Of a stretch of DNA of 36,989 bases, positions 1-10,081 are shown in pieces; positions within the stretch are counted from its first letter, which is position 1; each line of letters begins with the position of its first letter. The position numbers and the translations under genes were made by a program. Origin of the DNA: Crocinitomix sp. (GTDB lineage Bacteria; Bacteroidota; Bacteroidia; Flavobacteriales_D; Crocinitomicaceae); the NCBI GenBank assembly GCA_013138735.1, contig WTCE01000095.1, positions 1-36,989 of the forward strand, in the 5' to 3' direction. The notes beneath the pieces were generated by a model. That model ran no database searches. It was not told where the DNA came from and saw only the letters and a program-made list of their open reading frames with translations.

Positions 1-3000
1 TATTGGAAGTTTAGAAATAACTTCCGTCGTGACTTTATTAAAATTGGAGCAGATCGAGGGGAAGGAATAGCAGCAGTCAGGCGACAACCTTTAGACTGCA
101 TAAATAATGCTCCTGGTGAGTCAGGTAGAGTTGGAACAATGAGCTGGGGAGACGGTATGATTATGCATGGACATTATATTGGAATGTTGGCATTGGAATA
201 CCGAATGTTAAGGGATAGAGGAGAAGATTATGAAGGCGTATTAAATGAACTTTATTATGCAATTAATGCAGTTAATCGCCTTGATTTAAGAGCGGAACCA
301 ATTGTTACGGCTATTCCTAAGAATGGTTTTCCAATCACTAAACCAGAAAGTTTGAACGGCTTTTTTATTCGTGATGATGCGAGTGACGTTTTAAGTGATG
401 AATGGGCAGATACCAAACTAAATTGTAGATGTATTGAAGGGGATTCCTACAGAAGTAATAATGCTGCAAATATTCATGACCCTGATGCGGGATTAATAGC
501 AGAAGATCACACACATGGTTTAAGTTCTCCAAGTCTTGACCAAGTAACAAGTCTATTTGTCGGTTTTATGATGTGTCAGAAATTGCTTGAAGAAGACCTA
601 TACGTACAACCTACGCCAGATGATCCTGTTATGAATATACCCGCAGAAATCATTCAAATTACGAATCGTATTATTTCTAATGCGAGAAACAATGAATGGT
701 TCGTCTTAGACATGTGGGGATGGCCAGTTGCAAATGGCGGTGGCGAGTGGGCTTTAACCGCATATCCCATTACATTGGTTGGGAACAGAATAACAGGTTT
801 AGATTATTATTCAACTTTGAAAAGAGGACGACTTGATTATCAATATGCGCAAGCATATTACAAATTACCCACGGAAGAGGAACGACTAGCATACTATGAG
901 ACATATGAGGATACAGCAGATGCTCATGAGCAAATTAATTCTTATGAATCCCTTAATTATTTTCCGCTAAATTCAGATTCAGCGAGTAATTTTCTTCGTC
1001 ATCAACGTGTTTATACAATAGATGATGAAATTATAGATGATTTTATTGTGACTTTTGACACGGAAACCATGAAAGATTATTGGGAAGATGACCTTCCATC
1101 TAGGTGGCCAGACATGTACATTGACTGGCAAGACGATAATAAATTTAATGATAGCGACGTGCCATGGCCAATTAGTGCTATTCCTTTTAGAGGTTTAAAT
1201 ATCAAGGATTACAACAATACAATTATGTTTAACCTTGGGGTTGCCAGCGGATTGTTTACTGCAGAAGAAGTTTGGGACTGGGCGGTAATAACAAAGAATT
1301 ACCAATTGGTTTTGACTGATGCCATCATTAACAATCGACTACCTGCAGGCGGTTCAAGAACTTTTTTCGCACATTTTTTGAGTTCATTTCCCGAATATGG
1401 AGGTTTCAAATTTTCCGCACAAGACTGGCACCCTGATCCTGAAATAGCTGCAACAATGCCAAAACAGAAATTTTGGTCTCCCGGTTGGGGAGGAGAGTAT
1501 AAATGGAATGATGCACTTGAATCGAATAGTGAAATAGGACATGAGGGTCAATTCTCAGGAGTTGACTACTTATATATGTACAATTTATACCATTACTTTT
1601 ATCGCTATGAGATTGAGACAAAATATGAGGAAACATATGATTGTTTTTGTGGGAGCACGTCATGGGAGGATATTGATGCATTACCTGTTAGTACAGACAT
1701 TACAACATCATTCAAAAATCTTGAACAAGTTGTAGATGAGGATTTGACAATTCACCCAAAAATTAAAGAGAAGTTAAGGGTACTTGATTTTTGTACTGAA
1801 AATGTCTTTACAGGCATATCAACCGCTTCGACGATTGATATTAAACAGCTGTTCGATCATTATCACAGTATTGGTATTTCTCTGACTGAGTATCAAACCG
1901 AGCAGTTTACAATAAATGATGGTGGACAGGTTAATATTGAGAGCAGACTTGTTATTTGCAATACAAAAGAGCTAACAGTTGAAGACGGTGGAGAAATCAA
2001 TTTGGACAAGGGCGAAATCCTAGTAAAACCTGGCGCAACGCTAATTATCGAAGGTGTTCTTAATGTAGCTCCCTATACCAATATTATTGTGGAAAGCGAG
2101 GGGGAAATTATAATCAGAAACGGAGGGACATTGAATAATTCGGGTTATATCCGCCTAAAAGAAGGCGCTAAAATGACTTATGAAGAGGATGCCATTTTCC
2201 AAATGAAGGATGATTTAGCCGAACTACATTTTGATGGCGGAGATTTATTTTTGGAAACCAACGCTTTATTTACGTTTGAAAAAGGAACATCACAAAGTGG
2301 GCAATTGCGCTTTTCTGAATGGGGTGAGCATATTTTTACTGAAGGAAACAACCGAATTTTATTAGAAGGTAATGGAGATGATGATCCTATTTTAGTACTA
2401 GATGAAGACGCAGAATTTTGGCCAAATTCGGAAGGTGGCCTAGATTGGATTGCGATTCTAAGTGGGGAGGTTCAGTTAGATGAAAACGCACGATTAGTGA
2501 GTCTTCCTGAATTTACGGCTAATAATGTGCATTTTTCAGGTCTTGCGGCCAATCGAGGTTTAATTACTTTCGATCAAACCAATATTTCAAATACCGTGTT
2601 TGATGAAGTTCCAATTGAAGCCGCCTTGCATTACAAAAATGCAGGAACTTTTGACATGACGCTTTCAGAAGTCAATCATACCATTGATGGCAATATGGTA
2701 CACATTAAAGGAATGGGCTATAATATCTCCGAATCAGAATTTAACGGAGACGCTACTTATATGATTTCTGCGCAAAATATTACACAATATTCTCGCATTA
2801 CAAACACAGATTTTAACGGCACATTGTCAACCGTTGGAATAATAGATAATTCAAACGCAACAGTTGAAATTAAAAGCTGCGATTTTAACAACCTCTATGC
2901 AGGCGTCCATAAGCTAGATGGTAAAGCAATTTTAAAATGTAATAGTTTTTCTGATTTTAAATTGGCAGGCGCAATCGCACATAATAATTGCATCCTTGAC

Positions 3001-4323
3001 CTATCAAGCAATGCGCAAGGCGGGTATAATACCTTTTCTAAAAATGACGAAAATTTTGGCAATAATATTGCGCTTTGGAATGCACAAGGGCTCTTATTGA
3101 ATCAAGGGTTTAATTATTTTGATGATCAAGGGGTTTTAGCAATTATAGAAGGCACCATGCAAGTTTTGCCACTGGATGGCCTTAGCCCGGTTCTATTAGC
3201 AAGAACAAACAGATGGAATTTTGCAAATGACGCGCCAATTGCTGGTGATATTGATGTTGAAAGTTCATTGGAGGTTGATTTAGTTATTAATTTTGATACT
3301 GGTACGCCAAATGACGGAGCTTGTCCTGTATCGGATGATTTAATTTCAGGAACCGGTTTAGTTGTACCGAGCTATCAAGATGGTGAGGCCAATTTAAACT
3401 CATTAAATTTCAATGATGTAAGTTTAAGTGCTGCTTTAAACACTTGCATTGAAGCTAGTAATGCGTATGATGATTCTAAAACAGATGTTGCTGCATTGGC
3501 CTTATTCGAGGAAGTTTTAACGAACTACCCAAGCTATGACACTTCTCGTAGAAATGATGTCTTGGCAAGATATGGTGCCCATTTGATGAAACAAACCTTA
3601 CAACACGCATTTAATAATGGTGAAATTACCATTGCGGATAATCAAGGGCAGTTTCATGCAGGAGTTCAAAGTTATGTAAACGTGCTGAACGCATTAACTT
3701 CAGTTCCATACAACGCTTACAATTATGAACAACTCTTCTATTTAGAAATGGACAAAGCTCATTTATTCCGTATGATTGGTAAAACGGACATGGCCTTGTT
3801 CATTTTACTAAATACTGAATCTTGTGGTTTAGATTTGGAAGAACAAGCACATTTGAACCATTACAAATTTGAATGGGACGAAGAGATTAGAATGACGAAC
3901 TATGGCTATAAAGCCGAGTTTAAAGACACCGTTTGGGTAGACACTACGTATTATAATGTGCCAATCCAACAAGCTTATGGCGAATTTGGATCACTCATAG
4001 TTGATGCAAACACTATTGACTATTTCACATGCGGTCAGCAAAGAGCGCAAATCACGGATGAAAGTGATAATAACACACATCCGTTACTGGTCTATCCAAA
4101 TCCTAATGATGGTATATTTAATGTTGAATATTTATTACCAAAAAACAGCACAGGATTTGTAATTGTGCATGACGCAGCTGGTCGTGAAATTTATCGTTTT
4201 GTTTGCCAGCAAGGACGGCAGATAAAAACAGTTGATGTTTCAACGGTCGAAAAAGGAACCTATTTCTATTCCTATTATGTTGATGAAGTTCTAGAAAAAA
4301 CAGGGAAAGTTATTGTGCAATAG
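1..4323 (+). CDS. Large T9SS-secreted beta-helix protein, 5' end outside window
   Basis: The reading frame is open from base 1, so the first ATG at 139 is internal and about 1440 residues of a longer protein are visible. The first part (to about 1750) is rich in Trp, Tyr and Asp and has helical stretches; I do not recognise it. From about 1900 to 3230 short repeating strands rich in Gly, Asn and Ile (such as GGTLNNSGYIRL) suggest a right-handed parallel beta-helix. A helical, TPR-like stretch follows at about 3430-3850. The C-terminus (about 4087-4320) is a type A T9SS sorting domain with YPNPNDGIFNVEY and a final KVIVQ, so the protein is exported and probably anchored to the cell surface. 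Family knowledge suggests adhesion or polysaccharide binding or cleavage, but I see no catalytic motif. A terminator follows the stop codon. Confidence 0.85.
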   Translation, partial: YWKFRNNFRRDFIKIGADRGEGIAAVRRQPLDCINNAPGESGRVGTMSWGDGMIMHGHYIGMLALEYRMLRDRGEDYEGVLNELYYAINAVNRLDLRAEPIVTAIPKNGFPITKPESLNGFFIRDDASDVLSDEWADTKLNCRCIEGDSYRSNNAANIHDPDAGLIAEDHTHGLSSPSLDQVTSLFVGFMMCQKLLEEDLYVQPTPDDPVMNIPAEIIQITNRIISNARNNEWFVLDMWGWPVANGGGEWALTAYPITLVGNRITGLDYYSTLKRGRLDYQYAQAYYKLPTEEERLAYYETYEDTADAHEQINSYESLNYFPLNSDSASNFLRHQRVYTIDDEIIDDFIVTFDTETMKDYWEDDLPSRWPDMYIDWQDDNKFNDSDVPWPISAIPFRGLNIKDYNNTIMFNLGVASGLFTAEEVWDWAVITKNYQLVLTDAIINNRLPAGGSRTFFAHFLSSFPEYGGFKFSAQDWHPDPEIAATMPKQKFWSPGWGGEYKWNDALESNSEIGHEGQFSGVDYLYMYNLYHYFYRYEIETKYEETYDCFCGSTSWEDIDALPVSTDITTSFKNLEQVVDEDLTIHPKIKEKLRVLDFCTENVFTGISTASTIDIKQLFDHYHSIGISLTEYQTEQFTINDGGQVNIESRLVICNTKELTVEDGGEINLDKGEILVKPGATLIIEGVLNVAPYTNIIVESEGEIIIRNGGTLNNSGYIRLKEGAKMTYEEDAIFQMKDDLAELHFDGGDLFLETNALFTFEKGTSQSGQLRFSEWGEHIFTEGNNRILLEGNGDDDPILVLDEDAEFWPNSEGGLDWIAILSGEVQLDENARLVSLPEFTANNVHFSGLAANRGLITFDQTNISNTVFDEVPIEAALHYKNAGTFDMTLSEVNHTIDGNMVHIKGMGYNISESEFNGDATYMISAQNITQYSRITNTDFNGTLSTVGIIDNSNATVEIKSCDFNNLYAGVHKLDGKAILKCNSFSDFKLAGAIAHNNCILDLSSNAQGGYNTFSKNDENFGNNIALWNAQGLLLNQGFNYFDDQGVLAIIEGTMQVLPLDGLSPVLLARTNRWNFANDAPIAGDIDVESSLEVDLVINFDTGTPNDGACPVSDDLISGTGLVVPSYQDGEANLNSLNFNDVSLSAALNTCIEASNAYDDSKTDVAALALFEEVLTNYPSYDTSRRNDVLARYGAHLMKQTLQHAFNNGEITIADNQGQFHAGVQSYVNVLNALTSVPYNAYNYEQLFYLEMDKAHLFRMIGKTDMALFILLNTESCGLDLEEQAHLNHYKFEWDEEIRMTNYGYKAEFKDTVWVDTTYYNVPIQQAYGEFGSLIVDANTIDYFTCGQQRAQITDESDNNTHPLLVYPNPNDGIFNVEYLLPKNSTGFVIVHDAAGREIYRFVCQQGRQIKTVDVSTVEKGTYFYSYYVDEVLEKTGKVIVQ

Positions 4324-4342
4324 CAGCAAATTAATAATTGAG

Positions 4343-4375
4343 AGCGACGGGTAAATAATTGGCTCGTCGCTTTTT
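4343..4375 (+). terminator. Intrinsic terminator after the beta-helix gene
   Basis: AGCGACG at 4343-4349 pairs with CGTCGCT at 4365-4371, extended by a few inner pairs, and is followed by a run of T to 4375. It begins 20 bases after the stop codon at 4323. Confidence 0.8.
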
Positions 4376-4451
4376 ACATGTCAGAGTTCCCAAAAAAAAT
4401 GGCGTTATATTTTGCTTGGGGTTTTAAAGAAATAATCTATTTAATTACTGT

Positions 4452-4459
4452 TATATTTG
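4452..4459 (+). promoter_or_regulatory. Bacteroidota -7 promoter element for the zinc-ribbon lipoprotein
   Basis: TATATTTG matches the Bacteroidota -7 consensus TAnnTTTG exactly and lies 23 bases before the ATG at 4483. I see no well-placed -33 TTG. The element and its flanks closely resemble those in front of the caspase gene at 6524. Confidence 0.55.
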
Positions 4460-4482
4460 CCCTCAAAGCATAACAACAAAAC

Positions 4483-4905
4483 ATGTTCCAAAAGTCCGCA
4501 TTTTTCGCAACACTAACATTTTTGATAATTTCATTTGGCATTACCTCTTGTGATTCCAAAAAAGAAACAGACGGATCAATTAATGAAAACGAACAAATTG
4601 ATTCAGATAAAAGCCGGTGGGACAATAAAGGAGTAGTGGATGGAATAAAGGATGGAATAGCGGTCTTAATTGAAGAAGGCGATATAGACACAAATGTTAT
4701 AGCCGTTTGTTCCTATTGTTATGCGATCCTCCCAGAAAACAGAGGCACGACCTGTGATAGTTGTGGACTTGACATATCAAATAGCGGTCACCGAGTACTG
4801 ACACCGCAAAATTATACAGAACTATATACAACACATTGCAAGTCTTGCGATAAAGTAATTGCTGAACGGGCAAAAGCATGCAAATTTTGTATGGCGATTC
4901 AATAA
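4483..4905 (+). CDS. Lipoprotein with two zinc-ribbon-like cysteine modules
   Basis: This is a 140-residue protein. Residues 1-22 form a signal peptide ending in a lipobox (GITSC, Cys23), so it should be a lipid-anchored envelope protein. An acidic, polar linker runs from about residue 25 to 70. Two CxxC...CxxC modules follow: C76/C79 with C91/C94, and C119/C122 with C133/C136. They resemble double zinc ribbons, which are usually cytoplasmic and often bind nucleic acid or protein. Finding them after a lipobox is unusual: the cysteines could hold a metal in the periplasm or form disulfides. The function is unknown. Its promoter, leader and signal peptide resemble those of the caspase gene at 6556. 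Confidence 0.8.
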   Translation: MFQKSAFFATLTFLIISFGITSCDSKKETDGSINENEQIDSDKSRWDNKGVVDGIKDGIAVLIEEGDIDTNVIAVCSYCYAILPENRGTTCDSCGLDISNSGHRVLTPQNYTELYTTHCKSCDKVIAERAKACKFCMAIQ

Positions 4906-5114
4906 GAATTTTCAAGTTGTCTTTTATAGTTTCTAGGTTGATTAGACTATTAAAAGACCTCCTCTCATAACCTGTCCACAATTCGAGCCTTGCTGCAGAT
5001 TTAATCAATAAACATCTCACGTTTGTTGACGTTATCATGAGTGCTTCTGATAATTGTATCTATCTTAGGTGAGGACAAGGCCAAATTGTCCTATAAAGAC
5101 CTAACCTTTAGAAG

Positions 5115-6398
5115 ATGATAAAACCCGCTATACCAGCTGACGAAATTGAACGTCAAGAAGAATTGAATAGCTATTCTATTCTTGATACACTTCCTGAGCA
5201 GGAGTATGATGAAATAACTTTTCTCGCATCTGAACTGTGCAATACTCCAATTTCACTCATAAGCTTAATAGATGATTCAAGACAGTGGTTTAAATCCCAT
5301 CATGGACTTGGTACGACTGAAACTCCTAGAGAACAAGCTTTTTGTGCGCATGTAATTAATGACAAGCACAATCCTATGATTGTGGAAGACTCGCGCGAGG
5401 ATGTCCGTTTTGTAGATAACCCCTTAGTTACGGATAACCCCAATATAATTTTTTACGCAGGCATACCGCTAGTCACATCTAATGGTTTCCCACTTGGTAG
5501 CTTATGCGTTATAGATAATAAGCCAAATGTACTTAAGGAATCGCAAATTAAAGCGCTTCAAGCGCTCTCCAATCAATTGATGAAACTCCTTGAACTTAGA
5601 AAGAATAAGTTTGAAATTGAAGCGCAAAAACTTATTGTGGATTTAAAGAACAGAGAAATTACGGATAGCATAGCCTACGCTAAACGCTTGCAAACTGCTA
5701 TTCTACCCTCCAACCTTTCAATTAATAATGCGTTTAAAAACAATTTCGTCCTTCATTTACCAAAGGACATTGTTGCTGGTGACTTTTATTGGTTAGAACA
5801 AAAGGGTGACAAGATTCTATTTGCAGTGGCAGACTGTACAGGTCATGGTGTTCCTGGAGCTTTTGTTTCAGTAGTATGCCATAGCGCCTTAAATAGAGCG
5901 GTAAGAGAGTTTCAGTTAGAAAAACCGAGCGATATTTTAGCCAAAGTTACGGATCTTGTGATTGAAACTTTCGAAAAAAGCGAAGAAGACGTGAAGGATG
6001 GGATGGATATCGCCCTGTGTGCGCTAGACCTTAAAAACAACACGCTAGAATATGCTGGGGCCAATAATAGCCTCTATTATATCCGAGAGAATGAATTGAT
6101 GGAAATTAAAGCCACGAAACAGCCCGTTGGAAACTATTATGCTCGATCTGCATTCAAAAATCATACGTTGCAAATAAAACCGTCAGATGTTTTTTACCTT
6201 TTCACAGATGGTTATCCCGATCAATTTGGCGGAGAAAGAGGTAAAAAATTTAAATACAAAAACTTTAAAAATCTTCTCTTTAAAATCCATCAAAATAAGT
6301 TGAGCGATCAACGCAATTCCCTTCTTTCAGAATTTGACAATTGGAAAGGTGACAATGAACAGGTGGATGACGTTTGTATTTTAGGGATTAAAATTTAG
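5115..6398 (+). CDS. GAF domain - PP2C/SpoIIE-type serine phosphatase
   Basis: This 427-residue protein is probably cytoplasmic, as it has no signal peptide or membrane segment. Residues about 20-170 form a GAF domain, including the FxAGxPL segment and the GSLCVID end typical of GAF sensors. A helical linker (about 170-200) leads to a SpoIIE/PP2C-type phosphatase. Its metal-binding aspartates are visible in VAGDFYW (Asp223) and ADCTGHGVPGAF (Asp240), and later motifs are LFTDGYPDQ and DDVCILGI. Such proteins dephosphorylate anti-sigma antagonist proteins in partner-switching cascades, with the GAF domain as the input. I see no anti-sigma factor or antagonist beside it, so the partner is unknown. 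Its sequence runs directly from sensor to effector with no histidine kinase domain. Confidence 0.9.
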   Translation: MIKPAIPADEIERQEELNSYSILDTLPEQEYDEITFLASELCNTPISLISLIDDSRQWFKSHHGLGTTETPREQAFCAHVINDKHNPMIVEDSREDVRFVDNPLVTDNPNIIFYAGIPLVTSNGFPLGSLCVIDNKPNVLKESQIKALQALSNQLMKLLELRKNKFEIEAQKLIVDLKNREITDSIAYAKRLQTAILPSNLSINNAFKNNFVLHLPKDIVAGDFYWLEQKGDKILFAVADCTGHGVPGAFVSVVCHSALNRAVREFQLEKPSDILAKVTDLVIETFEKSEEDVKDGMDIALCALDLKNNTLEYAGANNSLYYIRENELMEIKATKQPVGNYYARSAFKNHTLQIKPSDVFYLFTDGYPDQFGGERGKKFKYKNFKNLLFKIHQNKLSDQRNSLLSEFDNWKGDNEQVDDVCILGIKI

Positions 6399-6499
6399 CA
6401 CTTTAAATTCTTGTTTACAGTTAATTTCACATCCTCACCGCACTTAATAGCAGAAGGTAATGAACCTTTTACTTAAAACATTGTAAGAAATTAAGTATA

Positions 6500-6531
6500 T
6501 TGAATAGTCCTATTAATTGGTATTATATTTG
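6500..6531 (+). promoter_or_regulatory. Promoter of the WD40-caspase operon
   Basis: TTG at 6500-6502 and TATATTTG at 6524-6531 are 21 bases apart and fit the Bacteroidota -33/-7 pattern. The -7 element ends 24 bases before the ATG at 6556. The leader after it resembles that of the gene at 4483. Confidence 0.65.
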
Positions 6532-6555
6532 TAATCAAAGCATTAAAACAATAAC

Positions 6556-9500
6556 ATGTCCTTAAAATTCGCATTATTCGCAGTATTAACACTCTTGTTC
6601 ACAGGGACTACTACCGCCCAAAGCGCACAGATTGAAGTAGTTACCCAAGAAAAAATTCAGGGAATCATTACTATTTTAACTTATAGTCCAGACGGAAGCT
6701 TGATTGCATCCGGAAGTGATAAAGAAAATGCCATTAAAGTATGGGATGTGAATTCTGGCAAAATTATTGGAAAATTAGAGGGCCATACAGACGAGACTAG
6801 CGCTTTGCGTTTTAATGCAGACGGAACAGCCTTGATTAGTTCTGCAAAAGATAACCGCGTTATTTTATGGAGTTTGATTAATTGGAAAATAATGGACTCT
6901 ATTACAACCGCTTCACCCGTGAATGCTTTTACAGTAGATCCCTCAAAACCAAACACATTTTACTCAGGAAGCGAATCGGGCGCTGTGCATCAATGGACCC
7001 AAAAAGCATTTCGAAGTCCGACCAAACTTTACACGCAAGACCATCCAATTACAACAATTGATTTGTTCGACAATTTTATTGTTACGGGTAGCAACTCAGG
7101 CCGAATTGTTGTGTATAATTTCCAAGACAAGAAAAAACTGGTTGAAGAAAAAATTCACTCAGGTGCAATTAGAGGAATCAATTTTTATAATGATGGCAAA
7201 GGATTAATTACAGCAGGAACGAGTGGGAAAATACACTTATGGGACACTCAAGATTTGAGTGATAGCAAACATTTTAGCGCGTCTACCCTTTCCATTTCAG
7301 CTTATGATGCGAACGTAGCTCAAAATAAATTTGTTACGGCTTCGCAAAATAACATCATCAAAGTTTGGAATCTGGAAGGTGAATTATTACACGAATTCAA
7401 AAGTAGAAGCAGCAAAGAAGAGGATAAACAACCTGTGAAAGCCATTAAAATAAGTCCAGATGGTAGTACCATGGCAAGTTCAGGGTTCCAAAAATCTCCG
7501 TCACGAAAATCAAAAGAAAACTTGAACGTTATTCGCATTTGGGACTTGAACAGAGGGTCACTTTATTCGGAATTGGAAGGATCAGTCAACCCAATTTATA
7601 CCTTTGATTTTCATCCAACCAAAAACGAACTGGTAACACTAGGAGATGATAATACTTTAACATTTTGGGATTTTAATACCGCTGAAAAAATGGGTGAAAT
7701 GCTCATGCAAAAACCAAAACGGGAACTGGCTTCATTGCGTACACCAAGTATTAAAGGGCAAGACATAAAACTAGATAAGCAAACACTTAATAAAGGGCAA
7801 AAATTAAAAGACAGGATTGAGAGAGCAAGCAAAGGTGACTTTTCAGGCGTAAAAGATGACACAAAAGAACGCGGAAAAAATGTGGGTGTAGGATTCGCAA
7901 AAAGTATGTTTAAAGAACGTTCAATCGTTAAATATTCTGAACAAGGTAGTTTCTTAATTACTAAACAAAAGGCGGATGAAATTCGTTTATACGAATTCCA
8001 CAATAATAAACCCGTCTATGTTGAACCTTTGTTTTCATACCAACTCTCAATCAATGCCTTACAAACTTCTCCAGATGAAAAATACTTGGCAGTTCTAGGA
8101 GCGGGAGATTCTGCGGTTTCAATTGTCAATTTAGAAACACAAAAATTCGTCAGAAAATTAAGCACACCAGCACCAAAAGAAAATTTCAGATTCATATATG
8201 AAGCGAATTCATTGGCGTTTTCACCAGACGGAAAACTCTTAGCAGTTTGCTTTAATACGGGCAAAACTTTTGTCTTTAATACGGGCGGAAGTTGGAGTTT
8301 AGCTTTTGAAAACATCTTGCCAGACAATTTAGGCTATGTAGCAAGTCCCTTTGTTAATTTCAGTAAGGATGGAGAGTATATGGTTGTTAAATCCATGTTG
8401 GGATTAAAAAAGTATAAGACTGATAATTTTGACATCTTCGCTTCTGAGCCACTAGCTATTAATGGTTATTCGGCACCAATGGATAAACCCCAAGATTACG
8501 CCATCAGCATTAAGGATGATTATATTTATTTCGAAAACTTGTTTACAGGAGATGTTAAAAAAAGCATCCATGTTACACCGAATCAAATCACACATATTTC
8601 AATCAACCCTAAAGGTTTGGTTGGTATTACTTTTAGCAGTGGACAATTTCAACTTTTAAACCCTACAACTGGTGAGGAAGAAATTTTATTGGTAGCCGAA
8701 GGCGATAATTATATTTTTAAAACTGCCGAGAATTTTTATAAAGTTTCGAAAGAGGGCTATGATTTGGTGACGTTCAGAATTGGAAATCAGGCCTACCCGT
8801 TTGAGCAATTTGATGCAATCTTCAACCGACCAGATTTGGTCTTGAAAAAATTAGGTTGTCCGGATGAAGACTTAATGAGTTTATATGAAAAGGCCTATTT
8901 GAAACGGATTAAGAAATTAGGTTTACAGCCTACAACGGAAATCATTTTGGCCGATATTCCGCGTTCAAAAATTAAAAATGCGGGTGAAATCCCTGCCATT
9001 ACGGAAAATAAATCCATAACAGCTGTTGTTGATTTTGAAGATGCAAAAGGATTAAAAAACTACAATATTTGGGTGAATAACGTACCTGTTCATGGAAAAA
9101 ATGGCATGTCGATTAATGGAACATCTAAAAGTATTACCGAAGAGATTGATTTGATTCACGGTTTAAATAAAATTCAAATTGCGTGTAGAAATGGAAATGG
9201 ATATGAAAGCTTAATCCAAACCTTTTATGTTGAAAAACAGGGAGAGGAACCTGACCGTGATTTATACTTGGTAACGATTGGAACGTCAATCTATAAAGAC
9301 AGTCGTTATAATTTAACATACCCCGTAAAGGATGCCAGTGACTTTATTGAATTGATGTCGTCAAATCCGAATGGATTATATAATACTGTGAAGAGTAAAA
9401 ATCTATTTGGTGAAAGTGTTACAGTAGACAATGTAATGATGCTGCGGACTTTCCTTAACGAATCAAATCCAAATGATGTTGTCATTGTTTTTGTGGCAGG

Positions 9501-10080
9501 ACACGGTGTCTTAGATGCTAATTTCGATTATTATTTCGGCACGCACGACATTGACTTTACCAATCCGAGTGAGAAAGGATTGGCATACGAAAAACTAGAG
9601 CATATTTTAGACGGGATTAAAGCCAATCGAAAAATCTTAATTATGGATACGTGTCATAGTGGTGAAGTGGATAAAGAAGATGTGTTTTTTGCTGCCAACG
9701 AAGATCAGGAAGAAGATGATGATGACATTGCATTCCGCTCGGTTGGAGCAGCCGTGGTTGAAGACAAAACGAAAGCGACCCCTTCGCGTTTGGCCGGAGA
9801 ATTATTTAACGACCTAAGGAAAGGAACTGGAGCGACGGTAATTTCATCCGCAGGAGGAGTAGAATTTGCCATGGAAAGTGACGAATGGAAAAACGGATTG
9901 TTTACCTATTGTATGCTTAATGGTTTAAAAAATCGTACGGCAGATTTGGATGGAGACGGCGTCATAATGTTACTTGAATTACAAGAATATGTTGTGGACA
10001 AAGTGACGGCCTTATCACATAAGCGACAAATTCCTAATTCACGCATTCAAAATATTGAACTTGATTTTCCAATTTGGTAA
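6556..10080 (+). CDS. Exported WD40-repeat protein with C-terminal caspase-like (C14) peptidase
   Basis: This is a 1174-residue protein. Residues 1-24 look like a cleavable signal peptide, so it should act in the periplasm or at the outer membrane. WD40 repeats at about 30-385 are recognisable by units such as LTYSPDGSLIASGSDKE and IKVWDVNSG and form a first propeller. A charged Lys-rich linker (about 390-460) precedes a second, more divergent propeller-like region (about 470-790). An Ig-like beta-sandwich (about 820-900) leads to the caspase-type domain at about 905-1170. The catalytic dyad is visible: His983 in FVAGHGV and Cys1033 in MDTCHSG. A DLDGDG loop near residue 1130 is common in bacterial caspase relatives. 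Bacterial homologues are often called orthocaspases and usually cleave after Arg or Lys; the substrate here is unknown. It heads an operon with only 1 base to the next gene. Confidence 0.92.
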   Translation: MSLKFALFAVLTLLFTGTTTAQSAQIEVVTQEKIQGIITILTYSPDGSLIASGSDKENAIKVWDVNSGKIIGKLEGHTDETSALRFNADGTALISSAKDNRVILWSLINWKIMDSITTASPVNAFTVDPSKPNTFYSGSESGAVHQWTQKAFRSPTKLYTQDHPITTIDLFDNFIVTGSNSGRIVVYNFQDKKKLVEEKIHSGAIRGINFYNDGKGLITAGTSGKIHLWDTQDLSDSKHFSASTLSISAYDANVAQNKFVTASQNNIIKVWNLEGELLHEFKSRSSKEEDKQPVKAIKISPDGSTMASSGFQKSPSRKSKENLNVIRIWDLNRGSLYSELEGSVNPIYTFDFHPTKNELVTLGDDNTLTFWDFNTAEKMGEMLMQKPKRELASLRTPSIKGQDIKLDKQTLNKGQKLKDRIERASKGDFSGVKDDTKERGKNVGVGFAKSMFKERSIVKYSEQGSFLITKQKADEIRLYEFHNNKPVYVEPLFSYQLSINALQTSPDEKYLAVLGAGDSAVSIVNLETQKFVRKLSTPAPKENFRFIYEANSLAFSPDGKLLAVCFNTGKTFVFNTGGSWSLAFENILPDNLGYVASPFVNFSKDGEYMVVKSMLGLKKYKTDNFDIFASEPLAINGYSAPMDKPQDYAISIKDDYIYFENLFTGDVKKSIHVTPNQITHISINPKGLVGITFSSGQFQLLNPTTGEEEILLVAEGDNYIFKTAENFYKVSKEGYDLVTFRIGNQAYPFEQFDAIFNRPDLVLKKLGCPDEDLMSLYEKAYLKRIKKLGLQPTTEIILADIPRSKIKNAGEIPAITENKSITAVVDFEDAKGLKNYNIWVNNVPVHGKNGMSINGTSKSITEEIDLIHGLNKIQIACRNGNGYESLIQTFYVEKQGEEPDRDLYLVTIGTSIYKDSRYNLTYPVKDASDFIELMSSNPNGLYNTVKSKNLFGESVTVDNVMMLRTFLNESNPNDVVIVFVAGHGVLDANFDYYFGTHDIDFTNPSEKGLAYEKLEHILDGIKANRKILIMDTCHSGEVDKEDVFFAANEDQEEDDDDIAFRSVGAAVVEDKTKATPSRLAGELFNDLRKGTGATVISSAGGVEFAMESDEWKNGLFTYCMLNGLKNRTADLDGDGVIMLLELQEYVVDKVTALSHKRQIPNSRIQNIELDFPIW

Positions 10081-10081
10081 T

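Noticed and set aside
10055-10081. ATG at 10055 as the start of the OmpA-like protein
   Set aside because: It lies within the caspase gene and places extra residues before the signal peptide; the ATG at 10082 fits better.
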